Shown here piece by piece: positions 45,800-59,800 of a DNA stretch of 64,000 bases; positions within the stretch are counted from its first letter, which is position 1; every line of letters starts with the position of its first letter. The translations under genes and the position numbers were made by a program. Source of the DNA: Temnothorax longispinosus (taxonomy: Eukaryota; Arthropoda; Insecta; Hymenoptera; Formicidae); assembly GCF_030848805.1 (NCBI RefSeq), contig NC_092361.1, positions 15,149,406 to 15,213,405 of the forward strand, written 5' to 3'. A model generated the notes under the pieces. It made no database searches, was not told where the DNA came from, and saw nothing but the letters and a program-made list of their open reading frames with translations.

Positions 45800-48700
45800 A
45801 GAACATTTATATGTTAAGTCTCGCGCTCTCAAAGATCGCGAGTGCCCGCGGGATACGCCCGCGAATATCTCGCAATCGCCTTTTCACGGCGAATATAGCT
45901 GGCAGACCGGCACTCTGGAGTAATATGCGGTATATGTCCCGTTCCAGTAAACACCCCGACTTTTCTGCCGCCGTCAAACGGACCAACCTCCGCGCTCGAG
46001 GTGATACGAATAAATTTCTCGCGGAATATAGAGCCCAGATTCTAAGTCTTATTTCCAGGAAACGTGACCGTGCGTGGTACATAGATATGGCGTATAGACT
46101 CAGTAATGTTCAGAAACACGATGCCTCGCGTCGTGGATATATACGCGTTGCTCGATCGTGCACCTCTTTTTTTTGTAACGTGATGTATATAATTATCGCA
46201 GATAGACTAGACGAGATAAACATCGGCGAGGATAAAGTTCTTCTTCTTCCTGCATGTGCATGTGCATTTTTTTTTGCTTAGATAGTATGATACATCGTTA
46301 TAAAAGCGCGATTTTTGTTGGGTATTTCTATTAAATTTATCTTGCGCTAAATAGACATTTAACCTTTTAGCGGTGACATGCAAAGTTTTTTTTTTAAATT
46401 ATTGCCATGGCAAATAATAAATGCATTGTATTTGTGATATACCATCTTGATTTAGCATTTTTACATTAATTAGCATGAAATAGCAATAATATGTAATAAA
46501 TTGACAAAAAAAGTTGATTATTTATTTAGAATGAACATATATATAATTTGTGCTCAATGAGTTACGGATATGCAGTTCTCAAGATTTGAATTTTAATTTT
46601 TCTTAATACTTATATAAGAAATATTCATCGTGAAGAAAAATAAGCAGTTTTTTTGCGAAGATTAGCATTCAAAAAGATGATATGACACAACATACATGTA
46701 CATATTTACATTGATTGTTACATAAGTCTTAACATTTCGATTTTCGCGAGCTCTACTTGCGTTTTGAAGCCAGTTATGTTTTCCATCGAGTTACGGTCGA
46801 TTATTATATTACAGTTACGGGTCAGTAGGGTCGTACTAACAGCAGGCATATAATTTAGAATGTTTCGTAAAGAATAAGGAATAAGGGGGTCATTCTTAGC
46901 TGATTGCCGAGTGAAATGACCGGTCAGAACGGATTGTCGCCGATCGCGCCGGCAAAACCGATTCGCATGAACGACAAAGATTATACAGACCGCGGCGTGC
47001 TGTTCCGTTCTTATTTATTGGATCGGAACGCTTTGTGGCGGAATCCGATCGATCAGACGCGCGGGAACAGGAACAAAAAGGAGTGTCGATCGATTTGCAT
47101 CGAGACTTCTTTTCTCGCGGTGCGCCCGCGCGCCCGCGCCCGCGCCGCGGCGAGCGATTTATTATCGCGCGACGGACGTTCATTAGACGCTCGTTTCTCC
47201 TTGTCTTCGGGCGAAGCTCATTAGTCCGCGAATGCGAGTACTCTGTCCTCTCGCGACGGCGCCGATAGCGATTAGTAAACGATGCTGGATTACGCAGCAG
47301 ATCGTTGGATCAATAAGCGTCCGTTGACCGGACGCAGGCACTGCAGGCAGCATGGCTTCTCGCAAACCGCTTGATTTCTCCGCGAAGGTGTCAGAATGAC
47401 CAGCAACTTGGCGATCACAAAACCTTGCGCTTTATGGCTATTAACGTGTGCATATGCTGTTCTATAGCTTTACCTTTTTCTCTCTCGGAAAGTAGCGTAT
47501 ATGTAATTAAGCATTAGAAAAAAGTATAGACTAGATTAGGAATTTTTATATAATTGAATATAAAATATAATTAAATACACAGTATACAAAGAGGCAGAAA
47601 AGGTAACTCGTTTTTACATATTTTCTTCAATGAATCGTTTGATCAGTTTGAAGTTGATTTATATCCTTGATGGAAATGTCGAAGCATTTATTTATCGCTT
47701 GATTTTAGCGTAATTCAGGAAAATAAGGGAAGTTTTCTTTTTGATAAATTAAAAGAGAGCAAATAAATGACAATATCATATACTTCACTTAATTGTACCT
47801 TTCTTTACCAGAACTTTACTTGATTGTATAGATATACAATGTTGAGAGTTAGAAAGTTGCATTGAATGCTAATCTCTTGCGACGTTTTCATCATAGAAAA
47901 ATCAACTTCAAGTTGGCTAAGATACGTTGTACAAGAATTTTGCAACTTCGTTACATTTTACATGTCGAATATATAACTGAACTTCAACTTAACATTTTTG
48001 TCCACGTCTCACGGTGAAGTAATTCCGACTACGGGCACGCTTGCGAATGTTTTAGCAGAGGAATATAACAGTAGGCGAGGGCCTCGCGTCTTTGTGAAAG
48101 CGAACCGGATCTCGTTAGTAATTCGCGTTTACGCCCGCGACGTGATGTATCGTTCTGGATTATCACTGACTGCCGGCGAATGTATAATACCGGTACAGTA
48201 CCGTCCGTGGAGCCCTTCGTTCTGTATGTTAATGCGTACATGAATAAACCAAGGAAAGCCGATACTCTGTTTGAACATCAAGGCTTGTCCTAAGTTCACT
48301 TCGCTTGGACGTTTCGTGTGGCGCGCGTATGCAGACAGTCGTCGTATATTTATAGCTGTCATCCAATGGTAATCAACGGAAATAATCTCGTAGGTCGGCT
48401 ATATAGTGATGTCAACGGATCGTCAGACTTGTGACGCAATTGCATTTTATACTCGTTAATTGTGCATATCAATAAGTGAAAAAGATGCGGCCGCCGTCGA
48501 GACGTCGTAAATGTAAATTCCAGTTTTTATTTCCATTGCGGAAAAACCGCATTTTAATATCACTGCCTCTTTGAATATCACTGATGGAATAAAACTGACG
48601 CGCATAGAGATTAATCTATCAATCACTTGGAGCATAATTGCTTTATTAGAGTCAAATCAGTACTAACAAATGAGTACTTAAATACGTTAATAACATGCGT

Positions 48701-50079
48701 AATTCTTTGCGCATAGATTAATGATTTGCTTCTAACAATGTAATTTAATTGCGAGATATATATATATAAATCGTTCATTTATTAAAATTTAATATAAGCG
48801 ACTAATCTAAGTTGTAATATCCAATATGTATATCCTCGTATAAATGCGTAACGGAAATATAACGGAATATGATCGAGTGTAAATTAAATCGAATCTATTG
48901 ATATCGATGCTATCGGTGCATGTGCCGTTACAATGTAGACAAAATCGTATCATTTATGCAGATAAATTGAAGCCGATCCCTCTTCCGTCATACAATCCAT
49001 GCGACTAGACGAGCAACCGCGAATTATATCTCGCCGTTCTTTCTCGGTTCTCTCAGTCCTGACCACAACCAAGAGGGAAAAAAAATATAGCGTCGACAAA
49101 AATTGTCGTGGAGAGGATCTTGCGAAATGAAAGACATTGCGGCGAACAGATAAAAAAGGATTTCTAGTTGATCTTACCACCGCTGATCATTTCATTCGCT
49201 CATATCGTATTACTATCGCATGCTTTCGTAACCGAGCATATAATAGTATCTTCTTGATCAGCCAACGGAAATTCTACTTTTTTTTCATCAAAATAATACA
49301 TTTAAGTAATAATTTCTTAAGCATCTTTTTCTCGTTTCGTTTGAAACGATATAGATTATATTTTTTGTGTCAATTTAATAATTATACGTAGTTATATAGA
49401 ATGGAATGATATTAGAGTTGTAAGTTTCACGTAAAGCGCATAGGACTAACAAGAATTATTTTTAATCGGCAGCGGCGCAAGCTATATAATAAATGCGTAT
49501 ATATGGGTGAACTTTCGTAACGAGATGGCGGTGTAGCGAAAACGAAAGCCTCTCCACGGTGACCTGTTGGCGAAAATTGCGATTTCTGGCAGTGACTGAC
49601 GCGGTTACTTCTCCGGGAGCGTAATATGTAATTATTACGACGTTTCACTCGCATTTCGCCGCCGTATCCGCACTCATATCGGTGAAAACACCGTGGTCGG
49701 CGACTCGTCCTGGATCCGTGTTTTTTTTAAGCGCGGCCAACTTTCGTGTATATGAATTTCAGTTATTTGGTTTGATCGTGAAATGGAACGGTCGACCGTG
49801 ACGGCGCGAGAGGCGCCATTCAGTTCCCCTCATAATTCCTCCGACCGATTCTGCCCCCAAATTATGCCCGCTAGTCCTGGAAATTGATACGTCTCCCAAT
49901 CTCTGGGAGAACCGCTTCTGCTTGATTATTTTAGTTGTATTAAATCCGTTTAATATATATTCACGATAAGGTGATTTGCAGGAGGGAAATTTAAACGCAC
50001 AAGAATAGATTTTATCTCCGTGCTTACTTTCTGTTACTACTCCCGTAATATCTTTATTCTTGCACATTCTGCAGGGACG
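45800..50079. other. Non-coding with GC islands at 45.8-46.2 and 46.9-47.4 kb
   Basis: A 156-codon plus frame at 45811-46281 and several overlapping frames near 47 kb look like by-products of GC-rich DNA. No splice-consistent gene. Confidence 0.45.
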
Positions 50080-50679
50080 ATTTTAGGATGCCATCTAAAA
50101 CGTAGGTGACAGGCGGTTGTCGAGGGCCGCGCGGGCTATCCGGTCTCAGGCTTAACGATACAGTCGGGGTTGACCACTATACGGAGCGGATGCGCGTAAA
50201 TGTCTACCGCGGGTGAAACGAGCCTTCGTGCGGATCGCGCGTCTCGGGCTATAAAAAATTCGAAAGGGGCCATCTCACCATCTCGCCATCTCGCCATCTC
50301 TCCTCTCGGTGGTGGGTATGGTGCGTGTGCATCTCGATGCACTTTCGATCGAGGTTAAAACACTTTCGCCACGGTCGAAATTAAGGAGCACGCGCGTGTA
50401 AACTGCGCGTGCTGTGTTGGCGTTAACTCGATTGGCTCGCCGAACACTGGTAGCATGAGAACGGCGGCGAAAGACAATCGTGAAAGCATCCCGGGAAGAG
50501 ACCTCCCTTTGATTGTCTCCCGTAGAAAGTAAACACGAGCGAAGTAAGAGCGCGCCTCTTCTCGAATTCACCGGCCCTCTTTACCTCCCTGTCTCTCGCG
50601 CGAGCGCGACCGGGGCACACGGTTCGCACCGGAATTCGCGAATTAAGTTTTGTTTTTTCACGCTCGGGCTGCCCCGACA
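50080..50679. promoter_or_regulatory. GC/CpG island, possible promoter
   Basis: CpG-rich, with an 8-bp tandem repeat, directly upstream of the frame at 50680 on the plus strand. Function inferred only from composition. Confidence 0.3.
50270..50302 (+). repeat. 8-bp tandem repeat, four units
   Basis: CCATCTCA, CCATCTCG, CCATCTCG, CCATCTCT in a row. Confidence 0.85.
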
Positions 50680-50823
50680 ATGATGGACAAGACTTTTGTG
50701 GCGGATTCAGGCGAATTTAATTCGTGGCCGGAAACAAGAGCGACATCAGCCACCACCGAAAATTGTACTGTTTCCGGATCCGACTTTCTCCGACATGTAT
50801 TTGCTCAAACGGTAGATGTCTAA
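50680..50823 (+). CDS. Small ORF or first exon after a GC island (MMDKTFVADSG...)
   Basis: Immediately after the GC-rich block ending near 50680, two consecutive ATGs open a 47-residue frame (MMDKTFVADSGEFNSWPE and so on) ending at TAA. Possible donors GTATTT and GTAGAT lie near its end in phase 0, so it may be an exon instead of a complete smORF. Not recognised. Confidence 0.25.
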   Translation: MMDKTFVADSGEFNSWPETRATSATTENCTVSGSDFLRHVFAQTVDV

Positions 50824-53800
50824 CAGCTTTCGAATCGATGAATATATTTTATCTGATTTCCATCTTTTCTATTACATTTGATTACAATTATTCAGGTATT
50901 ATCGAAGGTATTTTGTTCTAATTAATCACATGATTAGAACAAAATCATATGGATTAATTAATCACATGAGATAAAAATCCCTCCTTAAAAATATCGAGCG
51001 AATACTTCAACGGTTAAAATTTAGTATTTGTTAAACGTCAAATAAAAATATCATCTATTATTTTCATGTCTTTACTCTTAATCATGTAGATTTTCACGTG
51101 ACATGATTTTTTGCGATTCCCCTTATTTTCTATGAGATCTAGGGTTTGATCATATATCTTGAAAAGAAAATACATGATCGACCTTAAGCTATACATTTTC
51201 TAACTATTACCAAAGTATTGTTTCGATTTGGATGCATGACAACTAAAAATATATAAATGTCACTTTTTGCTTGTGTTGGACAAGTCTCCAAGCGATTCTT
51301 ATTATTTTTCGTCATCTTCAATATAAACGTACCTATAATATATGTTGGTCGCTTCGAGTATCAGGCTCGTGTGGCCGTCGTTTTCAAAGTCTTGTCACAA
51401 GCCTTTTTTTCTCCTTCTCTTTCCATGCCTCTCCGCATTTAAATTTCCCTTTCGTCTTCTCTTTTCTCTTTTTTTCACGGCCATTCCGGCCGTACCATAA
51501 AAATGAAAATTTTCGGTCCGCGTCACGAATGAGCAGCGAATGGCGATCGGTGCTTCAAAGCGCCGACGGAACAGGTTTCCAAAGACGCGAGGACGCATGA
51601 TGCATCCGACGTACATACATGTCGCTATAACGCGACCATCAGTCACGAGGGGGGAAAAAAGGCAGATGATGCAAAAATCGGAGTTACTTCTGTGGCCGAC
51701 CCTGTGTCCGATCACGCGCGACCGTGCTTTATCCCGTGCATTGTCCTGTCTTATCTCATACGTCGAGAGCACTTGCCGACATTTGATGTTCAGTGAACAT
51801 AACATGAACATTAAGCTACATTTTTCGTCGTGCGTGGTGACTGAAATCCGATCCCGAATTTTTGTTTAATTCAAAATCGCGATAACAACATTAATAATTT
51901 ATATTAATCACAATATGCATGATTACATATTGAGTATTATTTTATTCGCAAGAGCACGGCTTTTACTATGAATTTTACAAAACAAAAGTTAATATAAGGA
52001 CTATAAATGTTTTATTTATATGCTCAAAATTATAAGTCACAATGGGAGTATTATTAATATGTACTAATATTTTCGATATAGCAATTTGGTTAAACACAAT
52101 TATTATTAGTTTAATTTATTATATATGATGTCTAAGACAAATAGTAATTTAATATAAATAATGCGAAAAGAAGATTACAATTTACGGATTAATTTGGTCT
52201 AGACTTGGTCTAAGATTGAGGTAAAAAAAATTATGTGATATATAACGCTCATACAATATTAATAGTTCATGCGGTACTCGTTTCGTTGACATTATAAGAG
52301 TTTCAGATTTCTTGATAATTATCAATTTACCCGGGCGTATCAAGTATCCGGAATAAAACCGGATTGGAGTAGGACCGAAACATGATTATTTGCTTTTTAC
52401 TTTGGACGTGCACCGTTGCTATGCGGAATGGATTTTCAAAAAGGAGAGATATCAAACTTTCTGTCATAAGGGTGTTCTAATAGCGGGAATAGCTATTCTT
52501 GCAAAACGAAAGAGAAACGGGAATTACTACATTCACTACCTGCTTTTCGATTTATTAGCTTCATGTTCCATCTAAAGTAAGAAACTACCTGATTTGTTTA
52601 TCATTCTATCTCCGCGACGAAGGCTAAAAATAGCAAATACATTGTAAGGAGAAATACGTGGAAAAATAGAGAAAAAACAGAGAATAGGAGAGAGAGAGCA
52701 ATGAAAGAGAATAAGGAAAAAAGACAGAATAAAAGTTGTTTTATATAACAAAATATAATATGCAATTTTATTTTTATATTTATACTTACATATAATTACA
52801 AATTAATTTTTATACAAAAATATGATTTTACATCAAAAAGAAATTTATGTATTATGTTATGTATTTGCAGAATGTAATGCAAATCTATTCCGGCTTTTTT
52901 CATTTATTATTTAACGTTTTTTTTTGCTTAAATGTAATGAACGCAGTAGACATAGGATTAATATATTATCTTTGCGGTTGAGTTTGCGTCGATTATCGCC
53001 TCGTTAACGGAGATCTTGGCGTTCATCTTCGCCCAAGGACGAGAATTTTCCATACGTCTACTATGCGTGGTAGGAAATAGAGGAATGATTTCGCGGAATG
53101 TGCAAAACAATGATATAGAAGCCTAGGTAGAAGCGCAAGTAGCAATGGTAAAATAGCGAAAAAGTGAGGTGAATGAGGTTTGAGAACTTCGCTCTCTGAG
53201 CTGGCTGGTTGTTCGTCCAGCTACGAGTTACGTTCTAAAAACTTGTCGGTCCGAGGTTATTAACTTGTGCGAACAAAAACGACGGGAGGAACTGGGGAGG
53301 GGGGGGAACTTCTGAATTAATTTGGTTCCGTCGCGGCCATGGATTTGCGGTTTGTTTATAATACATCGTCTCTTGCGTAACCAGAATTTAAAGTCTCAAT
53401 AGATCATCTCGCTGGAATACACTGCAGAAGATGTAGAACAGTAATAAATTCAAAAATTTCGCATTTATTACTATTCCTGAAATTAATTCTGGATAGCGTC
53501 AATTTTAAATACATTTTTTAAATTATACGAAATTGGCAATTTGCAGATATACATGTATGACATTACATGATATTTATAACTGATTGATTCGATGTTCGAT
53601 ATGTTATTTCGACATACATGCATATATTATCATATTTTAACTTGCTACAAAGTTGATAATCTGCGAATATAAAAAAAATTCTCTTGTATTGCTATACATT
53701 CATTAAATAAAAATATTCACGAATCGATTTTTACAGAGTATATTGGTTATTAAAATCGTGGAAATTTTTATAAATCATAATGTTGAACTTGAATTAACAT

Positions 53801-56800
53801 CACAATTAAATATCTAGCGTTCTTGGGGCATTCTTGCACGTTAGAATCGATTTTGAAAAATATCACGCCCCGGGATAAAGGAGTGACGACGTGATTGCAT
53901 AATACGAAACCTAGTAACCTTTTGTGTTTCGATGTAGCGACGGTACTGTGAATATATACAGCTTCGCCGCGTAATAATGGGCGCGCGCGTTATCCTGTTA
54001 AGGTCACTTGTTCGATAGCGCTCGAACAAGTCACGATGAGCATGCCTCGACTGACATGACAGATTCTTCCTATCGCTTCTCACGTGGCTACTCATCTTTG
54101 AATATTTTTAAAAAATAATTTTGGTATATTTAAATATGTACACATATTGTCATTTAAATATGTACATACATATTTAAATAATGTGTGTCTTATATATACA
54201 TTAACGTGCCTTTTCTTTAGATAGGATATATTACGAAGGAGAGAATAATGATTTATTTCGTTGTTTTCTATTAGAAAACCAATGTAGAAATGAGAACATT
54301 TTTGTGTAATTAAAAGTAGGACTGATAAAAAATTATGAAAATTATGAGAAACAGATTTTGGATAACGCTTAATGCAAATATTTCTTTCTCCGACGCTTAT
54401 TCTAAATATTCACACACAAGTTACATTATTTCTATTATTCTTAGAATAACGCGAGAACGTGTTTGATATTATCGTGAATAATCGTGGGATATAAATATTT
54501 TATATAGAAATGAGACAGTGTGTGTGTCTCTCAATAACGATATAAATAACCCGCATCCGTTTGACCTGAAAGCGAAACTTTTCTATTGCACGTAGTCGAG
54601 TGATAAACATGAAAAATTCGTGGCTTGCAAATGCGATGTACGGCCTTGATGCAATGAAAATGCGATAACGTTTCAGGCACGATTATGCCCGAAAGAAACG
54701 ATTACGCCACTTTCGTAGAAATCCACGCGATGAGGCTCCACCTCTTCTCTAGAGAGTTAAATCGTTATTCACGACGACCAGCCGTGCCGTTAGTATGCTG
54801 CGGGAAAATGGAAACAGGTTACGAATATATCATCCGTTAATTCACTCCTGCCGATGCCGCGCCGAATATCGCGCATCGGCGTGCAAATCCTACAAGAGTG
54901 CCGCACGCCGCACGGTGTAGTGAGCCAGATTGTTGATCCGAATGTACAAAAGTCGAATTCACGCTTTAGAGTTTTGTTACGAGATCCTTCTCTATACTTT
55001 CGTAACGCCGAACTTTTTTGCGTTTTGCGATTCCTTATATACGCGACATTTAACGCAAAGTGAAATCGCGCAAGAAGATTGTTATTTTTAGAAATGTCGT
55101 AATCTATTTTTTAAATCTATTTTAATATTATAGTTTTTTAAATTATTTATTTATTATATTGTTCAAAAATTTAAAATAAACTCTTGAATTATCGACATAA
55201 AGAAATGTAAGGTTTCCAGGAATAATGATTTTTTGTATATATTTCATTAATTTTATTTTCTAAATATCCATTTTAAACACACATGTAAGTTTCTGTTTTA
55301 TGTTTTTGCAATTCTCTATTTTGTCTGTACGCGTTGCTCGGATCCCACGACGATCTCGATACGCTTGAAGCACCTTTCCATCATTCCACCCAATCTAAGA
55401 GGCTTGTGGATAATTGCGCGCCTAACACGATCGTGTAAGCGAGTATGCAAATCTTCGGGAGGAAATCCTGATCCTTTCACCGCGTTTTACTGTAGCCTGG
55501 TATCTTGGCTTATCCTGATCCACATGCAGGCGCTTAATTATAATTACGTACTTTCAAATTTAGCACTTGGTGCGTTAAGTGACACGGGTTTGCAGAAGCA
55601 AGTGCAATTCCGTGTTATTACGTATTCGGAGTCCCATTTTTATTTAAAGCAGACAAGTGACTGAAGAAAGTATGTCACGCTTGTGATATTCAAAAGTCAA
55701 CGATTTTAAAATTGAATTAGCTAAAGTAAAATAATTGAATCATAAGCTGTTTTCATAAGAACGTCTTCTCGAGAGCGACGCTTGTCTTTTTTAATTAAAA
55801 CAATTAAGTATCGCGTAATCTTACAAATTCGTAATGCGAAAGTTCATGAAAGACGCCAGCGCGACAACGTGTTACGCAACTCTGAAAGAGTATCAATTAC
55901 AGTAGAACATCGACAATGTGGTTAACAATGAGTGGTCACACGTCCGCCGTTTCTTCGGTTTTCTTTCCACGAGCATGTGAGAATGCTTTTTCATCATCTC
56001 GCGAACACAATAGGGCTAATACGCGCCGACGAGGGCGTCCTTGTTGTTCTCCACCTTGGCTGAGTTCCGTTTGCGGGATGACGACCACGACACGACGATG
56101 ACGATTTCGAGTTGAACAAACCGTGTTGCGATTCAGTGCAGGCTATGAACGCCGGTGACCGTTACCCGACCAGAGAGGCTCAACCGACGGCTGGCTCCGC
56201 TGCGTGTCCCATTCGCTGGATATTACAGCAGCCGATCGAAAAGTAACGCGCGATCGGGTTGAGCGTCCCTGGACGCGCCATGTTGCGCCATGCCTGTAAA
56301 GTGTGTCAATAGGAGAACAAACAGACAAATGTGCTCCTCGTGACTAACCCACTCACCAAAAGTCGCTTATAAGGTGCCGGCCAACCTGTGGAGACTTCGA
56401 TGCCCGCTCGGTTATATGTATTTGCGCTGACGGCGAACCTTTTGTCTGGCGAAGGGTTTGCCTTAGATTAGAAGCAAACATAAATGAAGTCATTGGGAAG
56501 TACTGCAACTTTAATCGAAGTTAAAGTAATATTGAAAGTATAACGGGCATTGAATAAAAAAATTCCTGCTTTAAACTTTATTAGAAGTTTTATCTAGTTA
56601 ATTATTTTTCTTTATTATTAATTTGTTATTCAATTAATTTGTCATATCTGCAAAAAGCAAATGATTGTTTATGTACCAATACTTAAATATCCCCATTTTT
56701 TAATATTCTTATTTGAAGCGTGTTTGATAATTTTTTGAACGATAACTTTGAATCCATGTTATGGAATCAGGTTGCGATTAAAATTGTTTTTACGGAAAAG

Positions 56801-59800
56801 ATAATGCTCGGCTTATCGTGAGTAATTGTGTCACACGCTATGAAAAACCTACATTCAAAGTATTGATTCAAAGCCGCGGGGCATACGGTTTGTATGATGC
56901 GGTAAGAGGCATGATCGTGGCTAACGATACACGCTAAAGAAAACCGTAAAGGTTTAAAGCGCACGAGGAATACGCTGCGCATGAAAAATTCGCCGCGTTG
57001 AGGATCATCGGTCGAGGCAGTTCGTTTCTTCCTTTGCAATTTCTCGGTTTGCCTCGCAGCTGGTGCGTGCTACTCGGCGCGGCGAACGGAGGTTAATCCG
57101 AACGTCCACGTAATCGCCAGATACCACCTTTTATGCCGACGCAATCACGCGACAGTTCCTTTCTATTGCGCGACGGCGACGGCAGAAAAGTCCCGTAATG
57201 CGACGTTCGTCGCCGTGCCGTGCCGGTGGCCCGCAGCTTGTCGCCTCGACAACAAGCTTATCGACTTAGGTAATTAATACCGGCTGGGTGGTGCAGATCG
57301 GAATGCGGCACACAAACTTCTTGGGTCTATGCTCGACACCGGAACGCCGGTTCTCGGAAATACTCGTCTAAGGAACAACGAGCGTTGTAGTATTTGCGCG
57401 GACGATGAGCGAGACACGTTTACTCTGTGGCAATAGTACTCCGCGAGGAAGATGAAGTGGTGCAGACGTGCGGAAGATTAAGTGGATCGTTGACATTATT
57501 ACCTCTTTATTTAAAAGTAGATTAAATTAAAGACAGTTAACTGTGGGGGGGGGGGAAGGGTATAGATGTATTATTTTCAGATAAGCATTTTTATTTTATT
57601 TTGCTGTCACATTTTACACAAGATATTATTTGATAATTAGCACAAAAACAGATGATAATCGTCGGTTCTGTGCATTTCATTGTCTTCTCCTCGAGTTAAA
57701 AATAAATTTTCCGTTAATCGAGTGGCTCGGTCACCTCGTTTGATTAACGAATTCCTATCGCTGTGAAATACTCGGGTAAATTCCCGCCGCGGCATCAAAG
57801 TCCCGCATACCGAGACGTGTCGTGCCGTTGGAACCTGCATTGTTGCATTTCTTCCCGACGACATCGCATCGTCGCGACGTCATCGGTAGGGTTTACGACA
57901 AAACTTGAGAAGAATAAGGAGTGACCTGGTTGGCCCGAGTTTGCGCCGAGCGAACCGTTGACCGCGCCGGCAAAAACTTGGGGAAAATGGCGGTGCGACC
58001 GGTTCGAATCGACTCGCTATCGAGTGGAGGAAGTGCTCCGTCTCGCTTCCACCGCTTTTCCAAGTCGGCTAACTCGTTCTTCTTCCTTCGCGTCGTCGTT
58101 ATTTATTGTTGTCGTACATCAGCCACCGTTACTGGTCGCGCGCCGCGTAGTCGCGAGAAAAGAGGAGACTTCAATGCCTGATCGGCAATGTCGCGCCAGG
58201 TTGAATGCACTAGATGACTAGATCGACTATTCTATCTATTCCATTGACCCATCCTGGATTAAACTGTGAATTTGAATGATTTATTATTAATTGATAAGAA
58301 TTCTACGTCAAGTTCTATTAGGTGTAACATATCTTATCTAATCTGTGCGTTTAGAATGACATATGTGAATGATAATCTGTTGAAAATAGAATAATACGAA
58401 TCAGTAGCGTGGCAAAGTGGCAATAGAATCTAGTTCGAAATAAATAAATCTAATTAAGTACACATACCTATATAGCGTAATCCACCTGATCTTATTATCT
58501 GAAATATTTCTTTTACGCAACTGTAGAGGAGAAAGAGAGATTTATGGAAAAGATGATATAATATATGATTTTTCTCTTACATTGTTGATAAATTATTTGA
58601 CTTTTAATAAAATTATGCTAAAAAATTTTTTTATGATAGCATGAACAATAAAATAAATGTTTATTTATTTTTCTAAACAGAAAAAAATGTAGGAAGACTA
58701 TACGGTCTTTCTCGTTACTGTCGCAGACGTTATCTAGCATCGAGCCGGACGTGTTCTTTCCACGCGTGCATCAGTCATACGTTGCATGGTCGCTGTATGC
58801 CGTGTAGGAGACATTTGTGCAGCGTTGCGGTGGAGGCTGTTAACCTTATCCGCGGCGCGGCGTAGCGGCCATTGTCTTCGTTTTCGTGATTACTAGGCAG
58901 CGTTACGTACGATACGGCTAGGCTACCCATTTAATAATTGACTGACAGCAAAAGTCAGTCTTCGTACTCGCGCAATACTTGCGTCCTCGTGCGCGCAAGG
59001 CGTGTAACTTAAGCCTAAAAAGATTCTTTTTCAGTAAAGAAGGCAGTATTTGAGATATAAAAAAATGTTCAGGAAAGAATTTGATTTGCAATCTAACATT
59101 TTAAAGTGTGTCTTGAAACTATTGAAATATTGCTGATCGTAATCTTTATTTCTTAATCTTTGTCTCTATCTTTTTCCTTTTTTTTTCTTCCTCTTTTAAT
59201 TCTTCTTCTCTTCTTTATATAGGAAAAAATATAAAGTTGCAAGGAGGGATGAATTTCTTATATAATCTAATATTTTAATAAATTAAAATAAATAGATAAT
59301 TGAGGACTGTTGACAATTTGTCTCATGTTTTCTGGACTTTTGACTATGATCATTAGGCAAAATTTCACTCGGATTTTCTCGTATAAAACACTGGTTTTAG
59401 ATCATCCAATCCGGAAATACTCATCTGTAGCTCATCAGAGAACGACAGATTATTTTATTTTACTTGTTACCGGATTGTTGAAGTTAGCTCAAACGGGAAT
59501 GTTTGATAGTATAATTATGTACTTCATTAATAACTAAAGATTATTTACAGATAACTTACGCACACACTAATAATCGCGTTGCATTCTCAATGCTTCCTTT
59601 GTCGTTTGTTACTTGTTTATTTTTAATTACTTTATCTATACGGAATTATTAATTTTCATATGAATAAATATGCAAAAACTTCCATGGTGCGTCTCTGGTC
59701 TAGATTTATCATTTTCTGTTTTGCTTCTGCGCTGTTTTATGTCATTGTTACCGCTGCGGCGCGGCGCCAGACCTTGTCTGCATCGTAATAGAGCTGCCTT

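Noticed and set aside
45811..46281. 156-codon plus-strand ORF
   Set aside because: Lies in CpG-rich DNA where stops are rare, overlaps an opposite-strand frame, has no domain and ends in a low-complexity tail.
58000..58025. GGTTCGAATC resembling a tRNA B box
   Set aside because: No matching A box, T-stem pairing or acceptor stem around it.
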